Shown piece by piece: positions 26,001-37,700 of a stretch of DNA of 64,000 bases; position 1 is the first letter of the stretch; each line of letters begins with the position of its first letter. Source of the DNA: Sipunculus nudus (Eukaryota > Annelida > Sipuncula > Golfingiida > Sipunculidae); the NCBI GenBank assembly GCA_026874595.1, contig CM049306.1, forward strand, positions 96,275,642 through 96,339,641, written 5' to 3'. The position numbers and the translations under genes were made by a program. Under the pieces are notes generated by a model. The model was not told where the DNA came from, searched no databases, and saw only the letters and a program-made list of their open reading frames with translations.

Positions 26001-28469
26001 GATGAAGAGCTATGTAAGATCTATATACATACAAAATTTTGGCCCAATCTGTCAAACGGTTCCCGAGATATGAGCTTGGATGTCTGCAGAGTAAATGTGA
26101 ATGTAGGTGGCGCCACCTGTCATAAAATCCAGAAAGCTGTGCAGGATGTATAAACCTGCAAAATTTCAGGTGGATAAGTCAAACCACTGCTGAGATATGA
26201 GTGATTTTAACCTAAGGCAGATGAACAGATGGACGCTGTGCATAAATGGTTGCAGGTGGCACCACCAGTTTTGCCTATGATGAAGAGCTATGTGAGATCT
26301 ATACACGTGCAAAGTTTTTGCCCAATCAGTCAAATGGTTCCCGAGATATGAGCTTGGATGTCTGCAGTGTAAATGTGAATGTAGGTGGTGCCACCTGTCA
26401 TAAATCGAGAAAGCTGTCCAGGATGTATAAACCTGCAAAATTTCAGGTGGATAAGTCAAACCACTGCTGAGACAAGAGTGATATTATCCAAAGGCAGATG
26501 AACAGAAGGATGCTGTGCATAAGTGGTTGCAGGTGGCGCCACCAGTTTTGCCTATGATGAAGAGCTATGTGAGATCTATACACAAGCAAAATTTTGGCCC
26601 AATCGGTCAAACGGTTCCCGAGATATGAGCTTGAATGTCTGCATAGTAAATGTGAATGTAGGTGGCGCCACCTGTTATAAAATCGAGATAGCTGTCCAGG
26701 ATGTATAAACCTGCAAAATTTCAGGTGGATAAGTCAAACCACTGCTGAGATATGAGTGATTTTAACCTAAGGCAGATGAACAGATGGACGCTGTGCATAA
26801 GTGGTTGCAGATGGCGTCACCAGTTTTGCCTATGATGAAGAGCCATGTGAGATCTAGACACATGCAAAATTTTGGCCTAATCAGTCAAACGTTTCCCGAG
26901 ATATGAGCTTGAATGTCTGCAGAGTAAATGTGAATGTAGGTGGCGACACCTGTCATAAAATCAAGAAACCTTCCAGGATGTATAAAACTGCAAAATTTCA
27001 GGTGAGTCAAACCACTGCTAAGATATGAGTGATTGTATCCAAAGGCAGATGAACAGATGGACGCTGTGCATAAGTGGTTGCAGGTGGCACAACCAGTTTT
27101 GCCTATGATGAAGAGCTATGTGAGATCTAGACACATGCAAAATTTTTGCCCTATTGGTGAAACGGTTCCCGAGATATGAGCTTGGATGTCTGCAGAGTAA
27201 ATGTGAATGTAGGTGGCGCCACCTGTCATAAAATCTAGAAAGCTGTCCAGGATGTATAAACCTGCAAAGTTTCAGGTGGATAAGTCAAACCACTGCTGAG
27301 ATATGAGTAATATTATCCCAAGGCAGATGAACAATGGACGCTGTGCAAAAATGGTTGCAGGTGGCGCCACCATTTTTAGTGTATGTTATAAAGCTATCAA
27401 AGGGCTACATTTGTGCAAAATTTTTAGCCTGATCGGTCAAACGGTTTCCGAGATATGTGGGTTTATGTGTGGAAACAGACGCACAAATGGACACTGGGCA
27501 GCAAGGAAAGGTCAGATGTCAACCAAAAATGAAGGCACAGCAGTTCACATGTGACCTGATGATAAACCCGATTTGCTTAAAATGCAACCCAAGTTTTTTC
27601 AAACAGTTGAAAGATATAGTTCCAATAATCTGGGAATTCTGCATCTAAACATTGTATCCAGACGTCTAGACTCATTGTCTAGACACCCCCCCCCCCCCGC
27701 CAGGTCAGTTGCCATGGTGATGTCTGGACCCCACCTGTTTGTACTGAGTGACCTCTTGACTTGGCTGCATGAAGTCAAATCTGTTTTCAAATACAGAAAG
27801 CCTTTTTCAATTGGCTACAATGCTTTTTTAAAACTGTATTTACCCAATATATTCTTATAAAACTGGCAGAACCCTACCATAGAATAATTCTTGGAAAGTT
27901 TAAACCAATCAGCTGAACAGTTTCATCATAAATCAGTGTATAAGCTAGAAGAGTTTTAAATTACATTTTTGCTTGTAAAAAACACATCAATGTAGGTGGC
28001 GCCACCAATACCTCAAAATCAGATATGACATATGTGACAAACATTGGTAAAAAATTTGGTCATTATAGCTCTAGCCGTTTCTGAGATTTTAATTTTAGTG
28101 TGCTTTTTTGGACAGATGACTAAGTAACTCTGCCAAAACTCTCCGAACTGGAACCATTCCAACAAACTTGAGAGAGATTGTTCCAGAGATAATTTCTGTG
28201 AAATATTGGACAATTTGGCTGGACAGTTTCAGAGAAGAAGATTTTTAAAGGTTTTTAAGCTTTTTCTCTATAAAATCTAAATTATTGCAGATACCATAAA
28301 AAAATAAGCTCCAGGCCACCAAGTTTCACATGTGACGAATTCTTACATGTAATTTGGAGCTGCTAGCTCCGACAGTTTCTGACTTACAGCCATGGACGGC
28401 GGAAAGCCAGCCCTGGACGGCGGACGGACGACGCTGCGCCATCGCATAAGCTCACAGGTTCGCTAAAAA
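23050..28469. mobile_element. Composite element bounded by inverted GCGAACCTGTG ends, holding a satellite array
   Basis: The left end is AAGGCCTACAGGCCT followed by AATGCGAACCTGTGC (23050-23079). The right end is CATAAGCTCACAGGTTCGCT (about 28445-28464) then an A-run. GCGAACCTGTG/CACAGGTTCGC forms a subterminal inverted repeat. The same two ends bound a second element at 41901-44688, and one end reappears at about 62993. Inside are the 23340-27370 tandem array, a short C-run (27686-27698) and a segment (27990-28470) closely related to 44209-44690. No transposase ORF is visible. That all of it is one element is inference from the matched ends. Confidence 0.5.
23340..27370. repeat. Satellite-like array: about 277-bp monomers in an 1110-bp higher-order repeat
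   Basis: About 14 monomers of roughly 277 bp. From about 24000 a block of four monomers recurs every 1110 bp (24026, 25136, 26246; 24303, 25413, 26523; 24858, 25968) with only scattered single-base differences, while monomers within a block differ much more. The first units (23340-24000) and the last ones are more diverged. Each monomer carries two boxes of the GGTGGCGCCACC type, one before CAGTTTTGCCTATGATGAAG and one before TGTCATAAAATC. Open frames of 61-97 codons recur on both strands at the monomer period. They are shadows of the repeat and I do not call genes. Confidence 0.93.
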
Positions 28470-29140
28470 GGTGTCACATTCTTTGTTGGTTTGTTTTTCT
28501 GTTAGCAATTTGGTCAAAATGATTTTGATAAAATTTTTTATGGACAATTTAGGCAATGTCCAGACAGTTGTAAACTAAATTTGTGGCAATCTGTATCATC
28601 ATATTCTGTTTTTCTTTAAACAATTAATAACCGTTGTGTTATCAGGCAAAGTTAATCTTGGTCCAACGCCAGCCATTCATTTTTTAGGAGCCTTTGTTAT
28701 GGCCCATAGAATGGACCTTTGATGCATGGAACTTGTGAACTGTGACACATTTCTGTTGGGTTGCATTGATAATTTCACAGTAGCAATCTTTATATATTTT
28801 AGGTCTGGGACCACTGTATGAATTTGGATCTGGGTCAGAGGTGCATGTTACATCCAGCAGGTTATAATTTTAGCCATTTACAGGGCCTTCCTATGGGGCG
28901 GACTTGAAACAGAAACACTGTTTTAATCAGAAGTTTCCACAATGATGTTATGATGACCATGTGGGCAGAGACCTCTGGTGGGAGTTTCTGGGATAAACTT
29001 GAAGGACACAACTCAAGTGGTTAAGAAATGGGACAAATTTGCAGTTATTGGTAAGTTTTTGAACCATAACTTTTGGAAATAATAAGTCTTAGCTGAATAG
29101 GTATGACCACTCCTTGGACAGATTTCATGAGACAAGAATG
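28470..29140. other. Intergenic stretch, nothing recognised
   Basis: It lies between the composite repeat and the presumed FBXO7 3' UTR. I see no coding segment or recognisable repeat edge. Confidence 0.5.
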
Positions 29141-29157
29141 TTTATTTAAGATTTATT
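29141..29157 (-). terminator. Candidate FBXO7 polyadenylation signals
   Basis: Two AATAAA hexamers on the minus strand (29152-29157 and 29141-29146) lie about 950-970 bases past the FBXO7 stop. They would give a 3' UTR of about 1 kb. Other processing sites are possible. Confidence 0.4.
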
Positions 29158-30109
29158 GCGACAAAATGTACATTACATTTTATAAAATAATCTTGGAACG
29201 AAACATTTTTGATATTATCATGATCTTGCACCATATATAACACCAACAGCTGGGGATGCTTAAACTACAGTCTCATATACATGAATGTAATAACAAAGTC
29301 ACACGTAACAAGAACGTGTTGTATTTTCCAATTAGGAGCAATGCAACCTCCAGGTGTTGGCCTCTGCTGTACATTAACACTCCATAGCCCAACAAGTTGA
29401 CAGCATTGTCTTTGCATGATTCAAAGGAGATTAAAAAAATGTTTCTAGATCTGGCAGTATTCACATTGAACAGATGTCAAACATGTTTTTAACTGATTGC
29501 TCTTTTGCCCATGTAGGTCACTGCCTACTTACTTGAGATGGATTAAACCAGCATTATCAATATTCAGTATGAATAACTCTGATGATCTATATTTACACCT
29601 GATTTTTAAGTCTATCCCTGGTAATAACGAGTATATATCCCTGTATGTGCTTGATTGCAAACCAACCAGCAGTTGTAGGGCATATTCAGACTTTAATTTA
29701 AACAAGTCACTGTTCACAGCCAGAATTTAGACCTAAATTCTATTCCTGATTTTAGAGTCAATCAAAGCAATATTGTCAATTCACCACCTACCCTGAAAGG
29801 TCTGTGAAGATCTAAACTGAATCAGGTAATAATTCTCAAGTTAATGGCATTATTTTATGCCTTCATAAAACCTCCTCCTCCAACCCCCCCCCCCCCTCCC
29901 CCCATGGTTTCACTATATCATCACTAATATAACTACACCTCAACCACTGTGATGAAGGTAAATTATACAGTTTCAATGGCAACAAATGAAAATAAAGAAA
30001 TGAGGGCATGGGTTATACACAGGCATTCAAACTGAAAGTGTCCTCTATTTATGCTGTACATTTCCATCAATTTTATCACAGACTAACATATCTTCATCCT
30101 CTGACGATT

Positions 30110-33100
30110 CTAGAAAAACCTCGGTCCGAATCCTCCCCATCCTGACCTTGAAGACCTTGACTCAAACATGCCGCCTCCTCTCCCAGGCCTGAAGTGTTGT
30201 CCTGGAACGGGTCCTATTGGGTCAAACCTGGGTCTGAATGGGACTGGTCCAGGCATAGGTCCACCAGGACCGAAAGGACCCCCAATACCTGTAATTATTA
30301 ACCAGTATAAGGAAATTCTTTATGGAAAATTATTATATATACAAAATCTATGCTTGTTCAAATAATATCCAGGATAATAATCAACTTATTCCTAGAGTCT
30401 AGCACAGTCAAAGGAAATTAGTACAAACTATGTTTTCATATACATATGAACTTTTAGGTCCCAATGCATGCAGTTAAATTGGTTGCAGTCATACCTGTCA
30501 TCTCCACACTGTACTACAGGCTTTTCTTAAACAATAATGAATTTATATATCAGTATTTCATTAATGCCCATGCAGCCATCCATAAAAACTGGTTACATTT
30601 ATTTTGTTTGTTATGAATGTTAACAAGGATTCATCCATGCACAGCATATGACTTCTGTTTTTCTTAAAGTGCCTTTTATATTATTTTGTGAAAGTCACTG
30701 TTCAGAAGACACACCTAAGGTTCTACTACATGACTTAAACAGGTTTTGCTACAGAGAGTCATGCATCTTTTTTTGACATTTCACATGCAACTCATAAATG
30801 CTAAGGTAAAATCTACCTCGAAAGTCTGGGTTGAGATCATAATCACCACCAAGGACACCTGGTGGGTAAACTGGAGCATACGGTAGTGGAGGATGCCCCA
30901 TGCCAATGAAGTCCGGGACCACCAGGGTGGGGTTAGGTCCATATCGTGCTGCTTCCGCTCTCCTCTGTATGTACTTCTCTTTGTAAAGCTGTTGTATATT
31001 AAAAGATTTAAATTTCTAGACCTGATCAAACTTTCACTATAATATAGTCATATTAGTAAGATGTTTAATAGCTAGAGACCCATTCCTGTTTATAAATTCA
31101 GTTGGAAAAGTTATAAGAAACTGCAGAATTTATATTCATAACCAAGGTGACCAGTGACTAAAACCTAAACATGATGATCAATAAATATTTGAAGAACAAA
31201 ACATGGCCTGCAATTATAAATGTACACAGAGAAACAACATTAAGGTATAACTGGTACCCATTTACTTCATTTTTATGTACTGACTGGCCAGCAAAATACT
31301 ACATAGATATTTATGGAATCAAATATAGATAGTTTACAGTGGTCATGGGCTGTCATTTCTTCAATATTTTTTCTAAATATTCTACAAGATTTTTATCCAC
31401 TGACCTGCATCCAGTTTTGTGACAGGGCCATGTTTACTCTCTCTGAAATACAACAGTATCCATTAAATAAACAATCATAACAAAATATTCAAAGTCAGAG
31501 AAGTGACAATGTGATGAAACACAAGCTTTATTGCTGTTAGTAACTATGCCAACTTCAACAAGCTGCAGTGAATCAGATGATCCATTATGAAGGCAAATAA
31601 AGCCTTGTGAATGATTACTCCTATCAGAGGAGACGCCATCATGACATTATAACAGGCTCTTTAAATATTAATCAGGTGAAGGAATGCACCATACCGGTAT
31701 TTTAAATCTGACATTTTACCATTTCATTAGTTCATATAGTAACCAACTGTAATTAAACAATAGGTCCTACTCTAATCCCACTAAGTTGACCTATTATAAC
31801 AGAGAGATAGTATTATGTCACATTGTTTAAACACTGATAGAACATTGGTGAACTGTGTTTGTGGGTAAACATATTGCTGTCTGGCTGTAGGTCGGGACAT
31901 GGCTATGAAAAATCTGCTGTAATGTTATAAAAGGTCAATGGAGCAGGAATATCATGAGAGTGGGATATGACCTACTTTTTATAAAAAAAATGTTAACTTA
32001 ATGAAATACATATGCATTTTTGTGAATTAATTTAAGAATTGCAGGTATCCTATCTGGTCTTGGGTAAATGTTTATTTAAGTGCCCTCTGTTTTGACATTT
32101 TTAAATATTAACTATTTTACATGCATAACAGTAATAAGAACTAGACATTTCTTGGCACCGCAGGTGCCAGAGTATCCCCAGACATAGTAGGCCCCCCTCC
32201 TACAAGAACAGACCCCCATTTTTAGCAGCATATACTGACACTTGGCATTTTCATTGTTTATTCCATCTAATGATCCACAATCTTGTTGAAGATGTTGGTC
32301 CTGTGACCTTGATCTTTTTAAAGATGTGTCCTGTGACCTTGACCTTTGATCTCATAACCCCAAAATCAATTTGGGTCTTGCTTTTCCAATGGGACATATG
32401 CAAGTCAAGTTTGAAATCTATACATCAATAAAGCAGGAATTATCATCCAGAAACTAATTTTTGGACATATGGCTCCTGTGACCTTCACCTTTGACCTTGT
32501 GACCTCAAAACTGATAGTGTTCTTCCTCTCTTGGCAGGAGAACTGTAAGTGCAAGATGAAAGATATGAGATGAATTGTTTGGCTGAAAATGCATCCACAT
32601 CTTTTTAAAGATGTGTCCTGTGACCTTGACCTTTGACCTCATGACCCCAAAATTAATTTTGGTCTTACTTTTCCAATGGGACATATACAAGTCAAGTTTG
32701 AAATCCATACATCAATAAAAGCAGGAATTATCATCCAGAAACTAATTTTTGGACATATGGCTCCTGTGACCTTCATCTTTGACCTTGTGACCTCAAAATT
32801 GATAGGGGTCTTCCACTCTTGGCAGGTGAACTATATGTGCAAGAGGAAAGATCTGAGATGAATTGTTTGGCTGAAAATGCATCCACAATCTTTTTAAAGA
32901 GGTTTCCTGTGACCTTGACCTTTGACCTCATGACCCCAAAATCAATTTGGGTCTTGCTATTTCAATGGGACATATATAAGTCAATTTTGAAATCATTACA
33001 TCAATAAAAGCAGGAATTATCATCCAGAAACTAATTTTTGGACAGATAGCTCCTGTGGCCTTGACCTTTGACCTTGTGACCCCAAAATTTATATGGATCA

Positions 33101-34684
33101 TCCATTATTGGCAAGTGAGCTATATATTCAAGATGGAAGACCTGGGATGAAAGTTTGGCTTAAAATGCATCCACAATCTTTTTATAGAGGTTTCCTGTGA
33201 CCTTGACCTTTGACCTCATGACCCCAAATTCAATTCCGGTCTTGCTTTTCCAATGGGTCAAATACAAGTCAAGTTTGAAATCCAAACATCAATAAAAGAA
33301 GGAATTATCATCCAGAAACTAATTTTTGGACATATGGCTCCTGTGACCTTCACCTTTGACCTTGTGACCTCAAAATTGAAAGGGTTCTTCCTCTCTTGGC
33401 AATGAACTATATGTGCAATATGAAAGATCTGAGATGAAATGTTTGGCTGAAAATGCATTCACATCTTTTTAAAAAAGATGTGTCCTGTGACCTTGACCTT
33501 TGACCTCATGACCCCAAAATCAATTTGGGTCTTGCTTTTCCAATGGGACATATATAAGTCAAGTTTGAAATCCATACATCAATAAAAGCAGGAATTATCA
33601 TCCAGAAACTAATTTTTGGACATATGGCTCCTGTGACCTTCACCTTTGACCTTGTGACCTCAAAATTGATAGGGGTCTTCCACTCTTGGCAGTTGAACTA
33701 TATGTGCAAGATGAAAGATCTAAGATGAATTGTTTGGCAGAAAATGCATCCACAATCTTTTTAAAGAGGTTTCCTGTGACCTTGACCTTTGACCTCATAA
33801 CCCCAAAATCAATTTGGGTCTTGCTATTTCAATGGGACATATATAAGTCAATTTTGAAATCATTACATCAATAAAAGCAGGAATTATCATCCAGAAACTA
33901 ATTTTTGGACAGATAGCTCCTGTGGCCTTGACCTTTGACCTTGTGACCCCAAAATTTATATGGATCATCCATTATTGGCAAGTGAGCTATATATTCAAGA
34001 TGGAAGACCTGGGATGAAAGTTTGGCTTAAAATGCATCCACAGTATCTTTTAAAATGCCAGTCCAGTGACCTTGACCTTTGACCTCATGACCCTAGAACC
34101 TATAGGGTTCTTACTTTAGTTGTGGGCCATACATAAGTCATGTTTGAAATCCATATGGCTATCAACACTGGAGATATCATAAGAGGTGTGTGATTTTCAC
34201 CATATATGGCAATATTCAAGGTCAAGGCCACTATCATAGGAAAGGTCATGACCCCAATTTAAATAAGCATCATCCCATAACCCATACCTATGTATTTGCA
34301 TAATTTAAAAGAAATCTGTCCATTAGTTTTTGACTTATAATGTTCACAGTGCTGTAAGGTGGCAATTTTGGGGGTATTAAACGGCACGAAAACAAGTAAA
34401 GAATAATAGGTGGCGCCACCAGTTTCTGGAACATGACAACCCTATCCATGATCTTCCATCAACTTGATTTTGGGATAAATCCATGCAAGATTTCTTGAGA
34501 TATTAAAGAATTTGTGGGATTTTCCCCAAAATTGGACCTATTCAAGGTCAAGGACACTCTCCTAGTAAAGGTCATGACCTCATTTTAAATAGGCGTCGTC
34601 CTCTTACCCATATCTATACATATACCAAGTTTGGTAAAGTTCCGTGAAATATTTTTTTGGTTATCGCGCCAACAAGATTCATAT

Positions 34685-34730
<46 letters not shown>

Positions 34731-37700
34731 GACCGGTATGAAAACATAGTATCCCCCGACTTTGTCTGGGGATACAATAATGATATTACTTCCAAATTCC
34801 ACAATGTACAGTCGCCGCCATAACAACTGGTCTGATGAGAGTGCTTGTAATGACTTGCACACTCTGCCCAGACGGCACAAATCCCTCCCTCCGAGGTACG
34901 ACAGGATCATCAACTGAAACAAAAACAATTACATCATCTCTCAGGGCTTCAAACAACTCTATGCATCAGTTATATATTATACTAAAAGGTTTGGTGTTAG
35001 TGAATGTAATGATCTGCAAATTCTGAATATATGGGGCATAATATGGCACAAGTCCTGTTGAACAAAATTATCAACTGCCAAAAAATATCTCTCAGAGTTT
35101 GACAGTGTGTGTGTGTGTACAATTGTGTGTATTTTAATCTATATTTGGTTTTAAAAGATCAAATATCTCACCTGTATCTCAGGAATAAGTCCAAGGAGCC
35201 CATGTATCTGGGGTAACTGTAAATCTATAGAAGACATGAAAACTCACTTGTAATGGCAATTATAGCATCCAAGTACATCCTAACATAACAAAGCGCTGAG
35301 CTATTCTGGTACAGTACCAACATGGCAAAGTGCTGAGTCAGCCTAGTACCAAATACACTCTTTACACAGCACTTTAACTATAGGCCTACTTCCTATATGG
35401 TAAGCGCTGTTTGTTATGACCTCGTATCCTAAATTGCTACACCAGAAGGGAGCACTGTATTTTTGTCCAATCAGATGAGACCTTGTGCTGGAAGACACGG
35501 CCAAGCGAGGAATACACGGAGCCAATCCTGTTCATTTCATTTTGAGTGACAGCTCATCGCCCCGGTAACTGTATGAACAGGCCACAGGCTCAGAGAGAAT
35601 TGCCGCAGACGTGGTTTACTTAGGGCCTTGGGCACATAGGATGCCCGGTTGGTGAGCTGTAATTCAAACGAAACATAACAACAAGACTGCGTGCACACCT
35701 CGCTGGCTGGTTATAGTTCTGCAGACACCAGACACATGGCTAGGCTAACACAGCCATACTGTCAGAATCGAATCGGTTGATGATACGAGAATGAAGAGGG
35801 AGCAATTAAAATTCGAACATAAACTTGTCTTCAACTGGCGCTTGAAGCGCAGCTATGGGCGGAGCCAGGATGCCTGTCGCGTGTTTGTTTGTTTATTGGC
35901 ATCTGGTTGGCTGCTTGCACATACGCACATTTTGTTCAGCGGACAACGAACCGCCATCTGGTGTCTAAATATATCATAAACGGTCAAAGCTGGCAGCGTG
36001 AAAATCAGTTGCTTCTTCAGAAGCATAAGATTTCCGCTGCCTTGGGAGCGTAAGTACCAAAATGACAAAATGCTGAGTCATCCTTGTACCTGCATATGAA
36101 AAGTGTTCAAACATGTTGCAAATTAAAAGGAACTTGCAATCACACAACTTGTGTCCCTTAAATTGACAGCCATTCCCTCCTGCCGAACTTCAGTATTAGC
36201 AGCATGCTCCAGTTAACAGATCACATACTTAATTTAAACAATAAATCAACAAAGTTTTATATGAACAACAAAATTATCTCTCTGTTAAGTATTTAAGTTT
36301 AAACTTTACAAGCTTTTGTCCCATTAGTTAAAAGAACAACTTCAGTCAAATTTAAGATAACATAGGAGAGAGTACCAGTAGGTCATGTAGATGACATAAT
36401 GAAATGTATTTATGATAAAGCTTATCAAAACAAACCCACTTACTGTCTCTGCCCTGACTCAACAGTGGATATGAGATGTTGTCTTTATATAACCGTGACA
36501 GTTTGGCAAGCTGGTGAAATACTTGTTTATCATCTGTAATTGTAAATTTATAATGAAGGTCAGAATTAAACAATAAATATATGGCTACTTACTCGAAAAT
36601 CGCCATGTTGCCCTATGCCCATGTCTGGCAAATCTGATTAAATATATAACCTGTTTTTTTATGAATTCATGTGTTTTGACCAAAAATTAAAGGTCATTTA
36701 CAATTTTACCTAATCACAAAGCAGAACACCCTGAAAGGACCTCTAGCAATTATGAGAGTGAAATGACAATAGTGAAAACTAACAAAAATATTAAAATGGT
36801 TGCTATGGTGACATATTAAAGTTTAATTGTGACAAAACTGGCAACATGTTTCTCTGATATAAATAAATACATATTGCAAGAGTTATCCAGACTGATCCCT
36901 TTACTTTTTCATTATGTCCATAAAACCTCTCAAACACAGATGATATCACACATAATGATCTGCTATTAAAGATTTTTTTTGTATGCTGTAAAAAGGAACT
37001 GAAGGGAATTAGCAACTGACATAAAACAGCTATAAACCTTGCACATTTTTAATACTATGTGGATCTAGTGCAGCATATTGAGCAGATTTTGTTGGATATT
37101 ATAAAATTACTGCAGAGGGTGGTGATGACAAGAGATTACTTGTAAGTACTATATCATATTCTTTAATATAACTGTTTTATTTAAAACTTAGCCCAACTGA
37201 TTTGGTGTCAAAACTGTCAATGCATGAATTAATGATTTCTCAGTGCACCTCAATAGTATTAAAAAGAAGCAGTAGGACAACAGATGAGGTGCTCAGATGC
37301 TCAGAGGTGATATCCTAGAGCTGAGAGCCAAATGGGATACGTCTTGACACCAAGTGCTCACCATTTGAACTGGACACAAACTCTGACGGTTTCAATTTCA
37401 CCTGGTACTTCTGTTCAACATCTGAGCCAACAGTACCTACAAGTACAACAATACTCCTTAAAAGAATGTCATATAATTAAATAAGCTTACATTTGAAACT
37501 GTGAAAATTAGGCAAAGATCACAAAGATAAACTGCATGTCCATCTTTGAACATGCATGGTATTTTAATTAATATAAATGAAATCAATAAAATAATCTTTA
37601 TATATCAGGTTTTCAAAAGGCAGAATAGATTTGCCTATGGTGATAATGATATATAGGTCAAGGTTGCAAAAATCAACTATATTCTGCACATCCCCAGCAC

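Larger units (their letters stand above)
32141..34775 (-). mobile_element. Helitron-like non-autonomous element, copy 3 (inverted, in an FBXO7 intron)
   Basis: Read on the minus strand, it starts with the 27-base palindrome at 34775-34749 (GTATCCCCAGAC, AAA, GTCGGGGGATAC), then a CCG tract (34731-34685), then units like copy 1. It ends with GGCACC-TGC-GGTGCC, nine bases and CTAG (32144-32141) followed by T. The ends match copy 1. Its interior carries an additional array (32280-34110) absent from copy 2. Confidence 0.7.

Noticed and set aside
23340-27370. Possible CRISPR-like array
   Set aside because: Units are about 277 bp with gradual divergence and no spacer structure, in an intron-rich animal genome.
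23356-27554. Repeated ORFs of 61-117 codons on the plus strand and 97 codons on the minus strand
   Set aside because: They recur at the 277/1110-bp satellite period in both orientations, have no exon signals and no recognisable domain; they follow from the repeat length and composition.
34614-34928. Run of prolines in a minus-strand ORF next to the F-box
   Set aside because: It is read-through of the F-box exon past its GTAATA donor into the intronic CGG tract; the next exon (31442-31405) continues the domain.
35172-35216. Acceptor at 35217 for FBXO7 exon 6
   Set aside because: It loses the frame with exon 5; the acceptor just above 35224 restores phase and adds residues that fit the family.
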